Assembly (NCBI RefSeq): GCF_900155685.1
Contig: NZ_LT732548.1
Span: 4,068,417 to 4,132,416, forward strand
DNA: 64,000 bases
Source: Paenibacillus bouchesdurhonensis
GTDB taxonomy: Bacteria > Bacillota > Bacilli > Paenibacillales > Paenibacillaceae
Direction of reading: 5' to 3'
The position numbers and the translations under genes are program-made. Shown piece by piece: positions 33,166 to 41,607 of this stretch. Positions within the stretch are counted from its first letter, which is position 1; each line of letters starts with the position of its first letter. The notes below the pieces were generated by a model that saw nothing but the letters and a program-made list of their open reading frames with translations, did no database searches and was not told the DNA's origin.

Positions 33166-33951
33166 TCATGTCCCTTGCTCGTTTCGCAGCAGCAGCTGAG
33201 GAACATGGCGATCAGGATGAATCACGGAATAAGAGTCCACTTCAAAAAGCGACTTCACTATTTCCGGGGTAATAATTTCACTTGGAGCTCCCTTGGCTAC
33301 GACCTTTCCCTCTCGCAATGCAAGCAGCTTATCACAATAAAGTGCAGCCAAGTTCAAGTCGTGCATCACCGCGATGACGGTTAAGTGTTCAGCCCGCTGC
33401 CAGCTCGAGATCAATTCCATAAACTGCATTTGATAGCGAATATCGAGGTAAGTCGTCGGCTCATCCAGTAGGACGACCTCCGGCTGTTGTGCCATCACTT
33501 TGCCAAGAGCGACCCGCTGTCTCTGGCCTCCGCTCAATACATGCAGCGGCTTGTTCTCCAGTCCCTGCAGATCTAGGCGGCTTACGATCTCGTTAAGCAG
33601 AGCCTCTGCACCGTCTCCCGCTTCTTGTCCCCGCCAATTTTGAAAAGGAAATCTGCCCATCTCCAGCACCTGTCGCACTGGAAAAGCCATCGGCGGCAAA
33701 CCATCCTGCTGAAGCACCGCCAGTTTCCTTGACAGTGCTTTACGACCATAGGAAGGAAGAGGCTTGCCAGCCAGCGAAATTTCCCCAGCCTCCGGTTTCT
33801 CGACGCCTGACAAGATATTCAACAGCGTCGTTTTCCCGCTGCCATTAGGCCCGATGATGCCCCAAAAGTCTCCCCGCTGAACATGCCAATTGATTCCCTG
33901 CAATACCGTTTGCCGACCATAGGTCTTCATAGCGCCTTCTACCTGAATCAT
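33166..33951 (-). CDS. btuD: Corrinoid ABC transporter ATP-binding protein (BtuD/FecE type)
   Basis: This 261-residue ATPase has Walker A GPNGSGKTT, signature LSGGQRQR, Walker B VVLLDEPTTYLD and switch His (VMHD). It is of the FecE/BtuD group that powers import of corrinoids, siderophores or haem. The cobalamin riboswitch before the operon and the cob genes after it point to corrinoid import. It overlaps btuC by 4 bp. Confidence 0.92.
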   Translation of the reverse strand: MIQVEGAMKTYGRQTVLQGINWHVQRGDFWGIIGPNGSGKTTLLNILSGVEKPEAGEISLAGKPLPSYGRKALSRKLAVLQQDGLPPMAFPVRQVLEMGRFPFQNWRGQEAGDGAEALLNEIVSRLDLQGLENKPLHVLSGGQRQRVALGKVMAQQPEVVLLDEPTTYLDIRYQMQFMELISSWQRAEHLTVIAVMHDLNLAALYCDKLLALREGKVVAKGAPSEIITPEIVKSLFEVDSYSVIHPDRHVPQLLLRNEQGT

Positions 33952-34994
33952 TGCAGTTCCTCCATTCTCCGCTTCTTATTACGGTATAGCAAATAAGCAA
34001 AGAATGGAGCGCCGACAAATGCTGTAACAACACCAAGCGGTATTTCTGTTGGCGCAAGCACTGTCCGGGCCGCAAGATCGCTCCACATCATAAAAATCCC
34101 CCCGCCAAGCGCAGAGAGCGGAATAATCACTCGGTAGTCCGGCCCCGTCATCAGTCTGATCATATGCGGAATAACTAGCCCAACAAAGCCGATGACCCCA
34201 GAGACGGACACAGCCGCCGCGGTCAACAGCGTAGCAACCAGCAGCACAAGCACCTTCGTGCGATCGACGTTCAGCCCGGAGTGTGCCGCCTGACGTTCTC
34301 CCAACGCAAGCAGGTTCAAGCTGCGTGCGCTGCTCCACAGCAACAGCATGCCGAGGAGCAAATACGGGAAAAGGATGATCGTATACGACCATCCGCGCAA
34401 GCTAAGACTTCCCATTGTCCAGTACAATATTTCGTTGACTGTTTTTTTTGACATGGCAGTTAGAAACGATACGATCGCGCCAAGAAAAGACTGCATGACT
34501 ACACCCGATAAAATGAGGCTCTCGATTGGAATTCTCCCGTTCTCCCTAGCTAGCCACATTACGACAAACAAAGTGCATGCACCTGTTAGAAAAGCTACGA
34601 TCGGCAGCGTAAATACTCCGATTAAAGAAAATTGCCAGCCGAAAAAAATAAGTGTGGCAGCGCCAACCGCGGAGCCCGAGGAAACGCCTAATGTGAAAGG
34701 ATCTGCCAGCGGATTGCGCAGCACACCTTGGAATGCGGCACCCGCCACCGCGAGCGAAGCGCCGACTAACATGCCGAGCAGAACCCGCGGCAGCCGAACC
34801 TGCAGTATAATCTGTTCTGCCGATACATCCCAATCCGGCGTAATCATACCGCCGATTCCTGGAAGCCGTTGGAGCAAAATACCGATAATCTGGCCGGTCG
34901 GCAGAAAGACGGAGCCAACGCCGATACAAATCAGCAATGTAACAGCCAGAAGTATCAAGCCCGCCGCTGCGTATCCTGCCAATTTCTTCGTCAT
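33948..34994 (-). CDS. btuC: Corrinoid ABC transporter permease (BtuC/FecCD type)
   Basis: This 348-residue permease of the FecCD family has about ten hydrophobic segments. Typical motifs are LPRVLLGMLVGASLAVAGAAF, GAFQ-like AFQGVLRNPLADPFTLG, and IGFVGLVIPHMIRLMTGPDYR near the coupling helix. It dimerises to form the corrinoid channel. It overlaps btuF and btuD by 4 bp each. Confidence 0.94.
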   Translation of the reverse strand: MTKKLAGYAAAGLILLAVTLLICIGVGSVFLPTGQIIGILLQRLPGIGGMITPDWDVSAEQIILQVRLPRVLLGMLVGASLAVAGAAFQGVLRNPLADPFTLGVSSGSAVGAATLIFFGWQFSLIGVFTLPIVAFLTGACTLFVVMWLARENGRIPIESLILSGVVMQSFLGAIVSFLTAMSKKTVNEILYWTMGSLSLRGWSYTIILFPYLLLGMLLLWSSARSLNLLALGERQAAHSGLNVDRTKVLVLLVATLLTAAAVSVSGVIGFVGLVIPHMIRLMTGPDYRVIIPLSALGGGIFMMWSDLAARTVLAPTEIPLGVVTAFVGAPFFAYLLYRNKKRRMEELQ

Positions 34995-36007
34995 TGCTGG
35001 ATCAATTCCGGATAAATGGCTTTGGCAATTTCAATCAAGCCCTGAGTAACACGCGGGCCGGGACGGCTTAGCAAATTATCATCAAGGCCGATGACGCGGT
35101 CTTCCTTCACAGCTGTAATTTGATCCCAGCCGCCGCGAGCCTTGATCATCTCGCCGATCGTTTTATTATCCTCATAGAGCACGTTTCCGCCAAATAAGAT
35201 TACATCCGGGTTGGCTTTAATGATATTTTCTTCGTTGATTTCATTCCAGCCTTCGAGATCCGATGCTACGTTTTCGCCCCCGGCTAGCGTAATCAATTCA
35301 TCCATGAACTCGCCTTTACCGACGGTCCAGCCTGGCGAAAATTCGATATACACTTTTTTTCGCTGATCCGAGGTCAAGGATTTCACGGCATCCAGTACGA
35401 GGTCGCGTTCTTTTTCCATTTGCCCCACCACTACCTCGGCTTCCTTTTGCCGGTCAGTAATCTCGCCAATTGCTCTGATATTGGCCATTGTTTCATCCAA
35501 TGTGTTCGGGTTGGTTTGATAGACCTTAACTCCAAGATCCGTTAAGCTTTGGACGGTTGCCGGGTCGATCAGACTGCCTACGACCACGACCAAATCCGGC
35601 TTTGCAGCGATGACGGCCTCTACGTTAACCTGAAATCCGCCCATTCTTGGCTTATCCTTTACAGCTTCGGGGTAATCATCGGTGTCGGATACGCCCACGA
35701 TCTGCTCATCAAGGCCTAAAGCGAATAATCCTTCTGTCTCGGAAGGGGCCAGCGATACGATTCTTTGCGGCGCAGCTTCAAAAGTAAACTCTGCTCCCGC
35801 CGTGTCCGTCACGGTGAGAGGATAGGTCGTTTTTTGCGTATCGGACGAGGAGTTTTCCTGCTCTCCCTTTCCTGTTTTCGTGTTCTGCTCCTGCTGGGCA
35901 GGTGTATTTGTAGGGTTATTTCCTGCCGTATCCTTGCCGCAGCCTGCAACCGCTACGAGCATGATCGCTAATATCCAAATCCCCCAAAAATGCCTAAACT
36001 TGTTCAT
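34991..36007 (-). CDS. btuF: Corrinoid ABC transporter substrate-binding lipoprotein
   Basis: This 338-residue periplasmic-binding-type lipoprotein has a lipobox (VAVAGCGKD), a Ser/Thr/Asn-rich linker and a helical-backbone cluster A-II binding domain (QRIVSLAPSETEGLFALG, KPDLVVVVG, KVYIEFSPGW). The conserved Glu residues that dock to BtuC are likely in SETE and DELITLAGGENV. It is the first gene of the unit controlled by the cobalamin riboswitch, 80 bp after the riboswitch terminator. Confidence 0.93.
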   Translation of the reverse strand: MNKFRHFWGIWILAIMLVAVAGCGKDTAGNNPTNTPAQQEQNTKTGKGEQENSSSDTQKTTYPLTVTDTAGAEFTFEAAPQRIVSLAPSETEGLFALGLDEQIVGVSDTDDYPEAVKDKPRMGGFQVNVEAVIAAKPDLVVVVGSLIDPATVQSLTDLGVKVYQTNPNTLDETMANIRAIGEITDRQKEAEVVVGQMEKERDLVLDAVKSLTSDQRKKVYIEFSPGWTVGKGEFMDELITLAGGENVASDLEGWNEINEENIIKANPDVILFGGNVLYEDNKTIGEMIKARGGWDQITAVKEDRVIGLDDNLLSRPGPRVTQGLIEIAKAIYPELIQQ

Positions 36008-36084
36008 CCATCTCTCTCCTTAAAATAGATCTGATAGTTTGCTCATGAATTACAGAAGCTAAATGGAATTTGTCCGAAAACAAG

Positions 36085-36112
36085 AAAAAACCCATCCGTT
36101 CAGGATCGGGTT
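36085..36112 (-). terminator. Riboswitch terminator before btuF
   Basis: On the minus strand AACCCGATCC pairs with GGATGGGTT around TGAAC, with one bulge, followed by six T residues. It lies between the cobalamin aptamer and btuF and is the likely off-state hairpin. Confidence 0.85.
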
Positions 36113-36204
36113 ACGTCTACAAGATTATACACACAGCTCAACCATCCGGCTTGTCCAGTGCATAATTCTCTCAGCAGAACGTCTTCCTTTCCTCGAAGGA
36201 ACGT

Positions 36205-36405
36205 CTCTTATTCCCGTGGGCAGGTCTCCTGACTCCAGGTTGCCGATGCAGCTCGCCTTCCCATCCTCGCAGCCTCACTCCAATCCATGCTTACTACGCT
36301 GGATAGCCGTGATTCTACGAACGACAGTGGCATTTATGAGCCTCATCCCTGTTTACAGTGGCGGGACCGTGCCGGAATTGCACCGGCTTCCCTTTTAACC
36401 CGAGG
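36205..36405 (-). ncRNA. Cobalamin (AdoCbl) riboswitch
   Basis: On the minus strand the region reads AAGGGAAGCCGGTG, then CGGTCCCGCCACTGTAA with the B12 box GCCACTG (36362-36356), and ends with GAGTCAGGAGACCTGCCC (36235-36218). These are the invariant blocks of the cobalamin riboswitch core. It precedes btuF and should reduce uptake and salvage gene expression when adenosylcobalamin is plentiful. The remaining gap 36406-36525 presumably holds the promoter; I see no clear elements. Confidence 0.97.
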
Positions 36406-36525
36406 CGTCAGCTGTGGATCAACTGCCGATTCGGGACCTACGGTTTTTTTCCATTCATTCACTAAGTATTCATACATTTGCGTCTGTATTGGATTATAGG
36501 TGAAAACCGCCCTGCTGACAATCAT

Positions 36526-37482
36526 TTATACTCTCCGCCGCGGCTCACATAACCAAATATGTCTAATGAAAGAACTTTTGCTGACCGTACCGTAATCATG
36601 AATTGCAAGTCCCGATCGGTTCAATTCTTCCTCAAGCTGCTCCGTCGACACAATGACGGCTCTTCGGCTAAAGCGCTCAATGCTGCTCAGCATTTGCCGG
36701 CGTTCCTCCGAAGGAAGGACGGAACATAAATTATATGGCATATCGACAATAGCTGCATCATATAGCTCATCCACTTCATTCAAGTCGCCAAGGCTGACCC
36801 GGCTATCGTCATACCCGAAATGCCGTAAATTCACTCTTGCTCCTCGAACAGCCAGCGGATTAATATCCCTGCCTACGATATCGATCTCCATGGACAACGC
36901 CTCAATCATCGCATTTCCCATCCCGCAGCAAGGATCGATCACCTTCATGGCGTGGGGATCAGGAACCGCTATGTTGACCAAGGCTCTGGCCACGAGCGTG
37001 CTAAGCCCGGTAGAATAATTGCGCGGCTTATGTTTATGATGAAGCCATACCGGCTCCGCTTCATGGCAAATACCGAGCGACCAATGTCCGTTAATCGACA
37101 TCAAACCATAGGTAACTTCCGGTCTGCGCATCTCCGCTTTGCCGTGAATTCGGCTTCCCACCTGCCGTTCGATGTCGCGCTGCTCCTCATAGCCTCGCAC
37201 ATCCCCCTGCTTCAAATAGATAACTTTAAAAGTTCTATCATTTAACTGCAAGCCAGCCGCCTGAGCTGCTATGCTTTCCAAGCTTTCTCCGGTAAATAAT
37301 ACGTCCATTCGATAAGATATAAAAGGGCTGCGACCCGGATCAATTCTCCTCTGCGTTTCCACATACCCAACGCTTCCAGGGCGTTGACCGAATAAAGCAT
37401 TCAACTCCATTTCACACAGCCGCCGCTCATTGTCATGGCAGGCGTAAGTATAAATATATTGACCGATACCTTGCTCACACAT
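36526..37482 (-). CDS. TRM11-like SAM-dependent nucleic-acid methyltransferase
   Basis: This 318-residue protein has a C-terminal Rossmann methyltransferase domain of the UPF0020/TRM11 type. Motif I is IDPCCGMGNAMIEA, and motif IV is VDMPYNLCS, a D-P-P-Y variant typical of N2-guanosine or adenosine RNA methyltransferases. The N-terminal part (about 1-130) resembles a THUMP-like region. Its target is unknown and no link to B12 is visible. ATG at 37482 has GGTGGGG 11 bases upstream; the frame is open further upstream, with a TTG at 37512. It lies between cobC and the riboswitch, on the same strand. Confidence 0.8.
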   Translation of the reverse strand: MCEQGIGQYIYTYACHDNERRLCEMELNALFGQRPGSVGYVETQRRIDPGRSPFISYRMDVLFTGESLESIAAQAAGLQLNDRTFKVIYLKQGDVRGYEEQRDIERQVGSRIHGKAEMRRPEVTYGLMSINGHWSLGICHEAEPVWLHHKHKPRNYSTGLSTLVARALVNIAVPDPHAMKVIDPCCGMGNAMIEALSMEIDIVGRDINPLAVRGARVNLRHFGYDDSRVSLGDLNEVDELYDAAIVDMPYNLCSVLPSEERRQMLSSIERFSRRAVIVSTEQLEEELNRSGLAIHDYGTVSKSSFIRHIWLCEPRRRV

Positions 37483-37646
37483 TCTGATTTTTGCCCCACC
37501 TTCATCTTCCAAGATTACGCAGTCCAGGTCTCCGTGGCTAATAACGCCTTGCCAATATCCCTACCAACATTTGCACTGCTGTGGCTATTTTACTTTCACA
37601 GCTATTGTTGCTTGCGGCAGCTAGTGTTGTTAATGTCCGATCTCTC

Positions 37647-38249
37647 CTATATCTGAAGCCTCAGTATTCCGCCAGCGTCGATATGCGTATCCCAAAAACC
37701 CTTTTCGGGACGAAGCATAGAAGCAATAAGCGAGATGACACCGCCATGGGTAATTGCCAAAATCCGCGGCTTCTTGCCAGCATCTCCGCGGCCAAGATAA
37801 TTCGCTAAATTCGCCCACTCCTGAACCATCTCAGCGACCCGCCGTTCAAATGCTTCCCATGCTTCCCCCTCCGGCGGGGTGACCGATTGCGGATCGTCGA
37901 TCCACGCGCGATAATGCGGATTTGATTTCAACTCCTCGTAGGTCTGGCCTTCCCACTGCCCAAAATTCATTTCCCGCAGCCGCATCTCATAAATGGCCTG
38001 CCCGGCAAGATCCGGTCTAACCCGCTCAAGTGTCTGACGGCATCGCAAAAGGTCACTGCAGTATATAGATGTAAAGAAAATGCCCGCCAGCTTCTGTTCA
38101 AGCGCGCACAATCCGGATGCTTCATCATCTAGCAAGGCCATGTCCGAATGCCCTTGATATCGCCGCTCCTTATTCCAGCTCGTTCGTCCATGACGGGCCA
38201 GCCACAGCTCTGCTGTATGTTCCTTTTGTTGTTCTTTTTGTTGTTCCAA
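37647..38249 (-). CDS. cobC: Histidine phosphatase, probable alpha-ribazole phosphatase
   Basis: This 200-residue phosphoglycerate-mutase-like phosphatase has the catalytic LARHGRTSWN motif (RHG) near residue 19, the conserved Glu in REMNFGQWEG and the second His in AITHGG. In a cobamide cluster it most likely dephosphorylates alpha-ribazole-5'-phosphate or cobalamin phosphate (CobC), but many relatives have other roles. TTG at 38249 has GGAGGTGA about eight bases upstream. The N-terminus is a short EQQKEQQKE repeat. Confidence 0.78.
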   Translation of the reverse strand: MEQQKEQQKEHTAELWLARHGRTSWNKERRYQGHSDMALLDDEASGLCALEQKLAGIFFTSIYCSDLLRCRQTLERVRPDLAGQAIYEMRLREMNFGQWEGQTYEELKSNPHYRAWIDDPQSVTPPEGEAWEAFERRVAEMVQEWANLANYLGRGDAGKKPRILAITHGGVISLIASMLRPEKGFWDTHIDAGGILRLQI

Positions 38250-38372
38250 GCCCTGTCACCTCCAGAACTGCTTCATCAGTTATCGGAATTTGCACCGCGC
38301 AATGCTTCAGGTTCGCGGGTTTACCATCCTATGATGGTGGTCAACGACATTCTTCCCTATCGTCCGCTGCTC

Positions 38373-39344
38373 TTATATCCAATTAAACCCGCCGCTCAAA
38401 ACTATTCCAGCCAAGGTTCCGATCACCACAAAGGCACTCGATACCCAATAGAGCATCCGGCTCGTTTTTGGAATGTCGCCGGCCTCAAGTTCACGGGTCT
38501 TGTCCCCCATATATGAGCGAAAAGAAACTATGCCTTGATACGAATTCTCGCCACCGAGCCGAACTCCCAGCGCCCCGGCAACAGCCGATTCCGGGTATCC
38601 ACTGTTTGGGCTCGGATGAGACGATGCATCGCGGCGTACCAAGGCGGCAGCCCTTTTGGCATCAAAGCGCAGAAACCATGCCGCCGCAATGAGCAGCAGA
38701 GCCGTCAAACGCGCGGGGATATAGTTCGCAATATCATCCAGCCTGGCCGACGCCCAGCCGAGATCGATATATTTCTCGTTCCTGTAGCCGACCATTGAAT
38801 CGAGGGTGTTGACGGCGCGGTAAGCCATTGCCAGGGGGGCGCCGCCCAGCACCGCGAAGAAGAGCGGCGAAATGACGGCGTCGACGATATTTTCGGCGAC
38901 CGTCTCCACCGCGCCGCGCACCACGTCCGGCTCTTGGAGATGTGCGGTATCGCGCCCAACGATCATGCCGAGCGCGCGGCGAGCGGCGGGCAAATCCCCG
39001 CGGCGCAAATGGCCGTACACCTCCATGCCGGCTTCCTGCAGCCCTTTGGCCGCGATGGTTGTGGCAATCAGCGCGGCTTCTGCCAGCGCGGCAAGCCACG
39101 GGCTGACCTGGGCCAATAGCCATAGCACGGCCCAGGTGAGCGCAAAGCTGCCGCCAACGACGAGCAGCGGCAGCAGCAGCCCCGCGGCCCGATAGGCGCG
39201 GGGCTTCGCCAGGCGGCGAATTGCCGCCTCGATCGCGGTTATCGCCTTCCCCATCCCGACGACGGGATGGGGAAGCCAACGCGGATCGCCAAGCAGCCGG
39301 TCGAGCGCGTACGCGACCGGCAGCACCCACCACGCAGCCGTCAT
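38373..39344 (-). CDS. cbiB: Adenosylcobinamide-phosphate synthase
   Basis: This 323-residue membrane enzyme attaches aminopropanol phosphate to adenosylcobyric acid. Family motifs are YALDRLLGDPRWLPHPVVGMG, RDTAHLQEPDVVRGAVETVAENIVD read in pieces, and SHPSPNSGYPESAVAGALGVRLGG. About five hydrophobic segments are present. ATG at 39344 overlaps the cbiZ stop by 4 bp; the open frame upstream is a shadow of cbiZ. The local base composition is markedly GC rich. Confidence 0.95.
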   Translation of the reverse strand: MTAAWWVLPVAYALDRLLGDPRWLPHPVVGMGKAITAIEAAIRRLAKPRAYRAAGLLLPLLVVGGSFALTWAVLWLLAQVSPWLAALAEAALIATTIAAKGLQEAGMEVYGHLRRGDLPAARRALGMIVGRDTAHLQEPDVVRGAVETVAENIVDAVISPLFFAVLGGAPLAMAYRAVNTLDSMVGYRNEKYIDLGWASARLDDIANYIPARLTALLLIAAAWFLRFDAKRAAALVRRDASSHPSPNSGYPESAVAGALGVRLGGENSYQGIVSFRSYMGDKTRELEAGDIPKTSRMLYWVSSAFVVIGTLAGIVLSGGFNWI

Positions 39345-40264
39345 TTCGGCCCTCCGGCCGCGGCCAAAGACTCGCGAACCGCGTCGTAGACGAGGCGGCC
39401 AATGGCGCCGCCAAGGTCGGTCGCGGTTCCCGCGTAGGCGTGCAGCAGCGGCCACTTGGCCCGCTGGCTGACGCCCAGCATGACCGCATCCGTCGTTGTG
39501 CCGGTTGCGGTCAGGCCAATCTCGGCATCGCGTACGCCGAGATCGCTTAGCGCGGCTGCCTTCGCCTCCGTCGCCGTGATGATGGCGTTCACCATAGCCG
39601 CGGGGGTCATTCTGCCGTCAACGACGAGCATAATGTTGATCGTGCCCGGCGTCCAAGAGGCGGGGAACGTCGTCCGCCTCACGCCGGCCCGGGCCGCGTT
39701 GGATACGCCTGCGGTCACGCAGCACAGCACGCCGTAATCGGCGCCCTGCTCCTCCACGATTGCGGTGTGCTGCAGCTGCACCGCCGTTAACAGCCCGGCC
39801 GCCCCCTGCTCAGGATACCCCCAATCCCGCAGCAAATTCCGAATGTCCCGCTCCGGATCTTCACAGTGATAGAACCGATCGACATAAATATTCACGAATC
39901 TTTGCAGCGATTGCATTCCGCCGCCGTATACCGCGCTTCCTAAGCTATCCATCCGTTCCGGCGCTTCCAGCAGAATATGCCGCTCCTTCCGGTACAGCTT
40001 CAACCCCGGCCATATTTCTGCATGGTAGACCGTCTGACCCACTTGATCCTTACCGCGAAATTGACTTGCTTCATTCACTGGAGTTGGTTTGGCCTGAGCA
40101 TTTGGTTTGGCCTGACCATCCAATTCCGTCCGATTCTCCTTACTAGCCTCGCTAGACTTACTGGTCTCACTAGCTATACTAGCTCTACTAACCTCACTGA
40201 CCTCTCCAGCCTCACCAACGTCCACAGCTTGTTCCGCTTGAACATGCAAAAAAGGGGTCGTCAT
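39341..40264 (-). CDS. cbiZ: Adenosylcobinamide amidohydrolase
   Basis: This 307-residue enzyme hydrolyses the aminopropanol (or pseudo-nucleotide) side chain from adenosylcobinamide to give adenosylcobyric acid, allowing salvage and remodelling of foreign cobamides. The CbiZ domain covers about 80-307 (CCVTAGVSNAARAG, PGTINIMLVVDGRMTPAAMVNA, TGTTTDAVMLG). Residues 12-75 are a low-complexity Ser/Glu/Ala/Lys insert with short repeats. ATG at 40264 has GGAGG nine bases upstream and overlaps the stop of cobD. Confidence 0.93.
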   Translation of the reverse strand: MTTPFLHVQAEQAVDVGEAGEVSEVSRASIASETSKSSEASKENRTELDGQAKPNAQAKPTPVNEASQFRGKDQVGQTVYHAEIWPGLKLYRKERHILLEAPERMDSLGSAVYGGGMQSLQRFVNIYVDRFYHCEDPERDIRNLLRDWGYPEQGAAGLLTAVQLQHTAIVEEQGADYGVLCCVTAGVSNAARAGVRRTTFPASWTPGTINIMLVVDGRMTPAAMVNAIITATEAKAAALSDLGVRDAEIGLTATGTTTDAVMLGVSQRAKWPLLHAYAGTATDLGGAIGRLVYDAVRESLAAAGGPK

Positions 40265-41355
40265 CCCTGTCCGCCTCCAATCACCTGCTCCATTTCCCGG
40301 ATCAGGATGACATTCGCTCCCCGATCCTTCACCGCGACGCGGATATGGCTCTCGCCAAGTCCCGGGTACATCGCGCAGCTTCGCACAAGCACGCCGCGCC
40401 GTCCAAGCGCCTCCTGCATGCTGCCGGCGGCCCACGGCTCCGGGAGCTTCAGAAGCAGGTAGTTCGCTTCCCCCGGTGTCACCTCGCAGCCCAAGCGTAC
40501 AAGCTCCGCCCGGAGATACTCCCGTTCAGCCGCAATCGCGGTGATCGTCGCCGCCTCGTATTCCGATCCCGCATGTAGGCTGAACTCGCCTGCCCGCAGC
40601 GCCAAAATATTTACGCTCCATGTCACCTGCTTGCTCCTCATCGCGGCCACCATATGGGGGTGTGCGATGCCATAGCCGAGCCGCAGACCGGGGATCGCAT
40701 AGAATTTCGTCATCGACCGAACGAAGATCACATGCGGATACGTCTCCAGCTCGGGCAGCAGCGATTGGCGACGTTCCGCAGGAATAAAGTCGATGAAGGC
40801 TTCATCGAACACAAGATAAGTCTTATGCCGCTCCGCGGCCTTCGCAAGCTGCCGCAATTGTTCCACCTCATATTGCACTCCGTTCGGGTTGTTCGGCTGT
40901 CCAAGAAACACAAGGTCGCTTGAAGCAATCAGCTGCACAATCTGCGTGGGCTCGGCGCGGTAGTCCCGCTCTGCGGTGCCGTAAACCGCGTGAACCTCAG
41001 CTCCAAATTGCCGAGACAGCGTTTCATATTCCGAGAAGCAGGGCTGCACAACCCCGACCTTGCCTGGTGCCAGCGCCAATAAAATAAGGGCCATGATTTC
41101 CGCCGCTCCGTTGCCTATGCAAATGGCCTTCTGCTGAATTCCGTGTCGCTCGGCCAATAAGGCAAGCAGCGCCCGATGGCCCGGATCGGGGTAACGAATG
41201 ATTTCAGGCAGCGCGGCCCGAAGCGCCTCCAACATGCCCGGCGGTGGCCCGAGCGGATTAATATTTGCGCTAAAGTCGGTGAATTGCCCCGGCGCAAGGC
41301 CGTATCGCAGTGCTGCCGACTCTACATCTCCTCCATGTCCGTACACTTCCAACAT
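40261..41355 (-). CDS. cobD: Threonine-phosphate decarboxylase (PLP-dependent, CobD type)
   Basis: This 364-residue class I/II aminotransferase-fold enzyme decarboxylates L-threonine phosphate to aminopropanol phosphate, the linker that CbiB uses. Signatures are YGHGGDVESAALRYG and FSANINPLGPP at the N-terminus, and the PLP lysine in SMTKFYAIPGLRLGYG. ATG at 41355 has AGAGGA eight bases upstream. A longer frame from TTG at 41457 is excluded, because that TTG is the -35 of the promoter. It is the first gene of cobD-cbiZ-cbiB-cobC. Confidence 0.94.
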   Translation of the reverse strand: MLEVYGHGGDVESAALRYGLAPGQFTDFSANINPLGPPPGMLEALRAALPEIIRYPDPGHRALLALLAERHGIQQKAICIGNGAAEIMALILLALAPGKVGVVQPCFSEYETLSRQFGAEVHAVYGTAERDYRAEPTQIVQLIASSDLVFLGQPNNPNGVQYEVEQLRQLAKAAERHKTYLVFDEAFIDFIPAERRQSLLPELETYPHVIFVRSMTKFYAIPGLRLGYGIAHPHMVAAMRSKQVTWSVNILALRAGEFSLHAGSEYEAATITAIAAEREYLRAELVRLGCEVTPGEANYLLLKLPEPWAAGSMQEALGRRGVLVRSCAMYPGLGESHIRVAVKDRGANVILIREMEQVIGGGQG

Positions 41356-41427
41356 ATCGCCATTCCTCTTTTCCCATAAACAATTAATATGTTTTGGCTG
41401 TTTTTCGCCCGTAAGTTCAATGCCCTC

Positions 41428-41457
41428 ATTATGAGGTGAATTCCTATCTTCCGTCAA
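41428..41457 (-). promoter_or_regulatory. Promoter of the cobD-cbiZ-cbiB-cobC operon
   Basis: On the minus strand TTGACG (41457-41452), an 18-bp spacer and CATAAT (41433-41428) form a sigma-A promoter. The leader to cobD is about 65 nt. No cobalamin aptamer is present, unlike the btuF unit. Confidence 0.75.
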
Positions 41458-41607
41458 TGTCGGCTGAACGCATGATTGCCCATTAAATGTAAAATGCTTA
41501 CTGCCGCGTTTTTTCCTTTGGTTTCGGTCTTAATTGGTTTACAATAATTACGGTAGGATATTTCAAATTTACTTTTAAAAATATAGATCTGTAATGGAGG
41601 AAGAGTC

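Noticed and set aside
38734..39489. 251-codon frame overlapping cbiB
   Set aside because: Its translation is Arg/Ala/Gly-rich low-complexity sequence caused by the GC-rich DNA; the cbiB frame has clear family motifs.
41538..41560. Zur-box-like sequence before the lipoate ligase gene
   Set aside because: The right half matches only partly (ATTACGGTAG) and the left half at 4 of 10 positions, much weaker than the four boxes in the zinc island.
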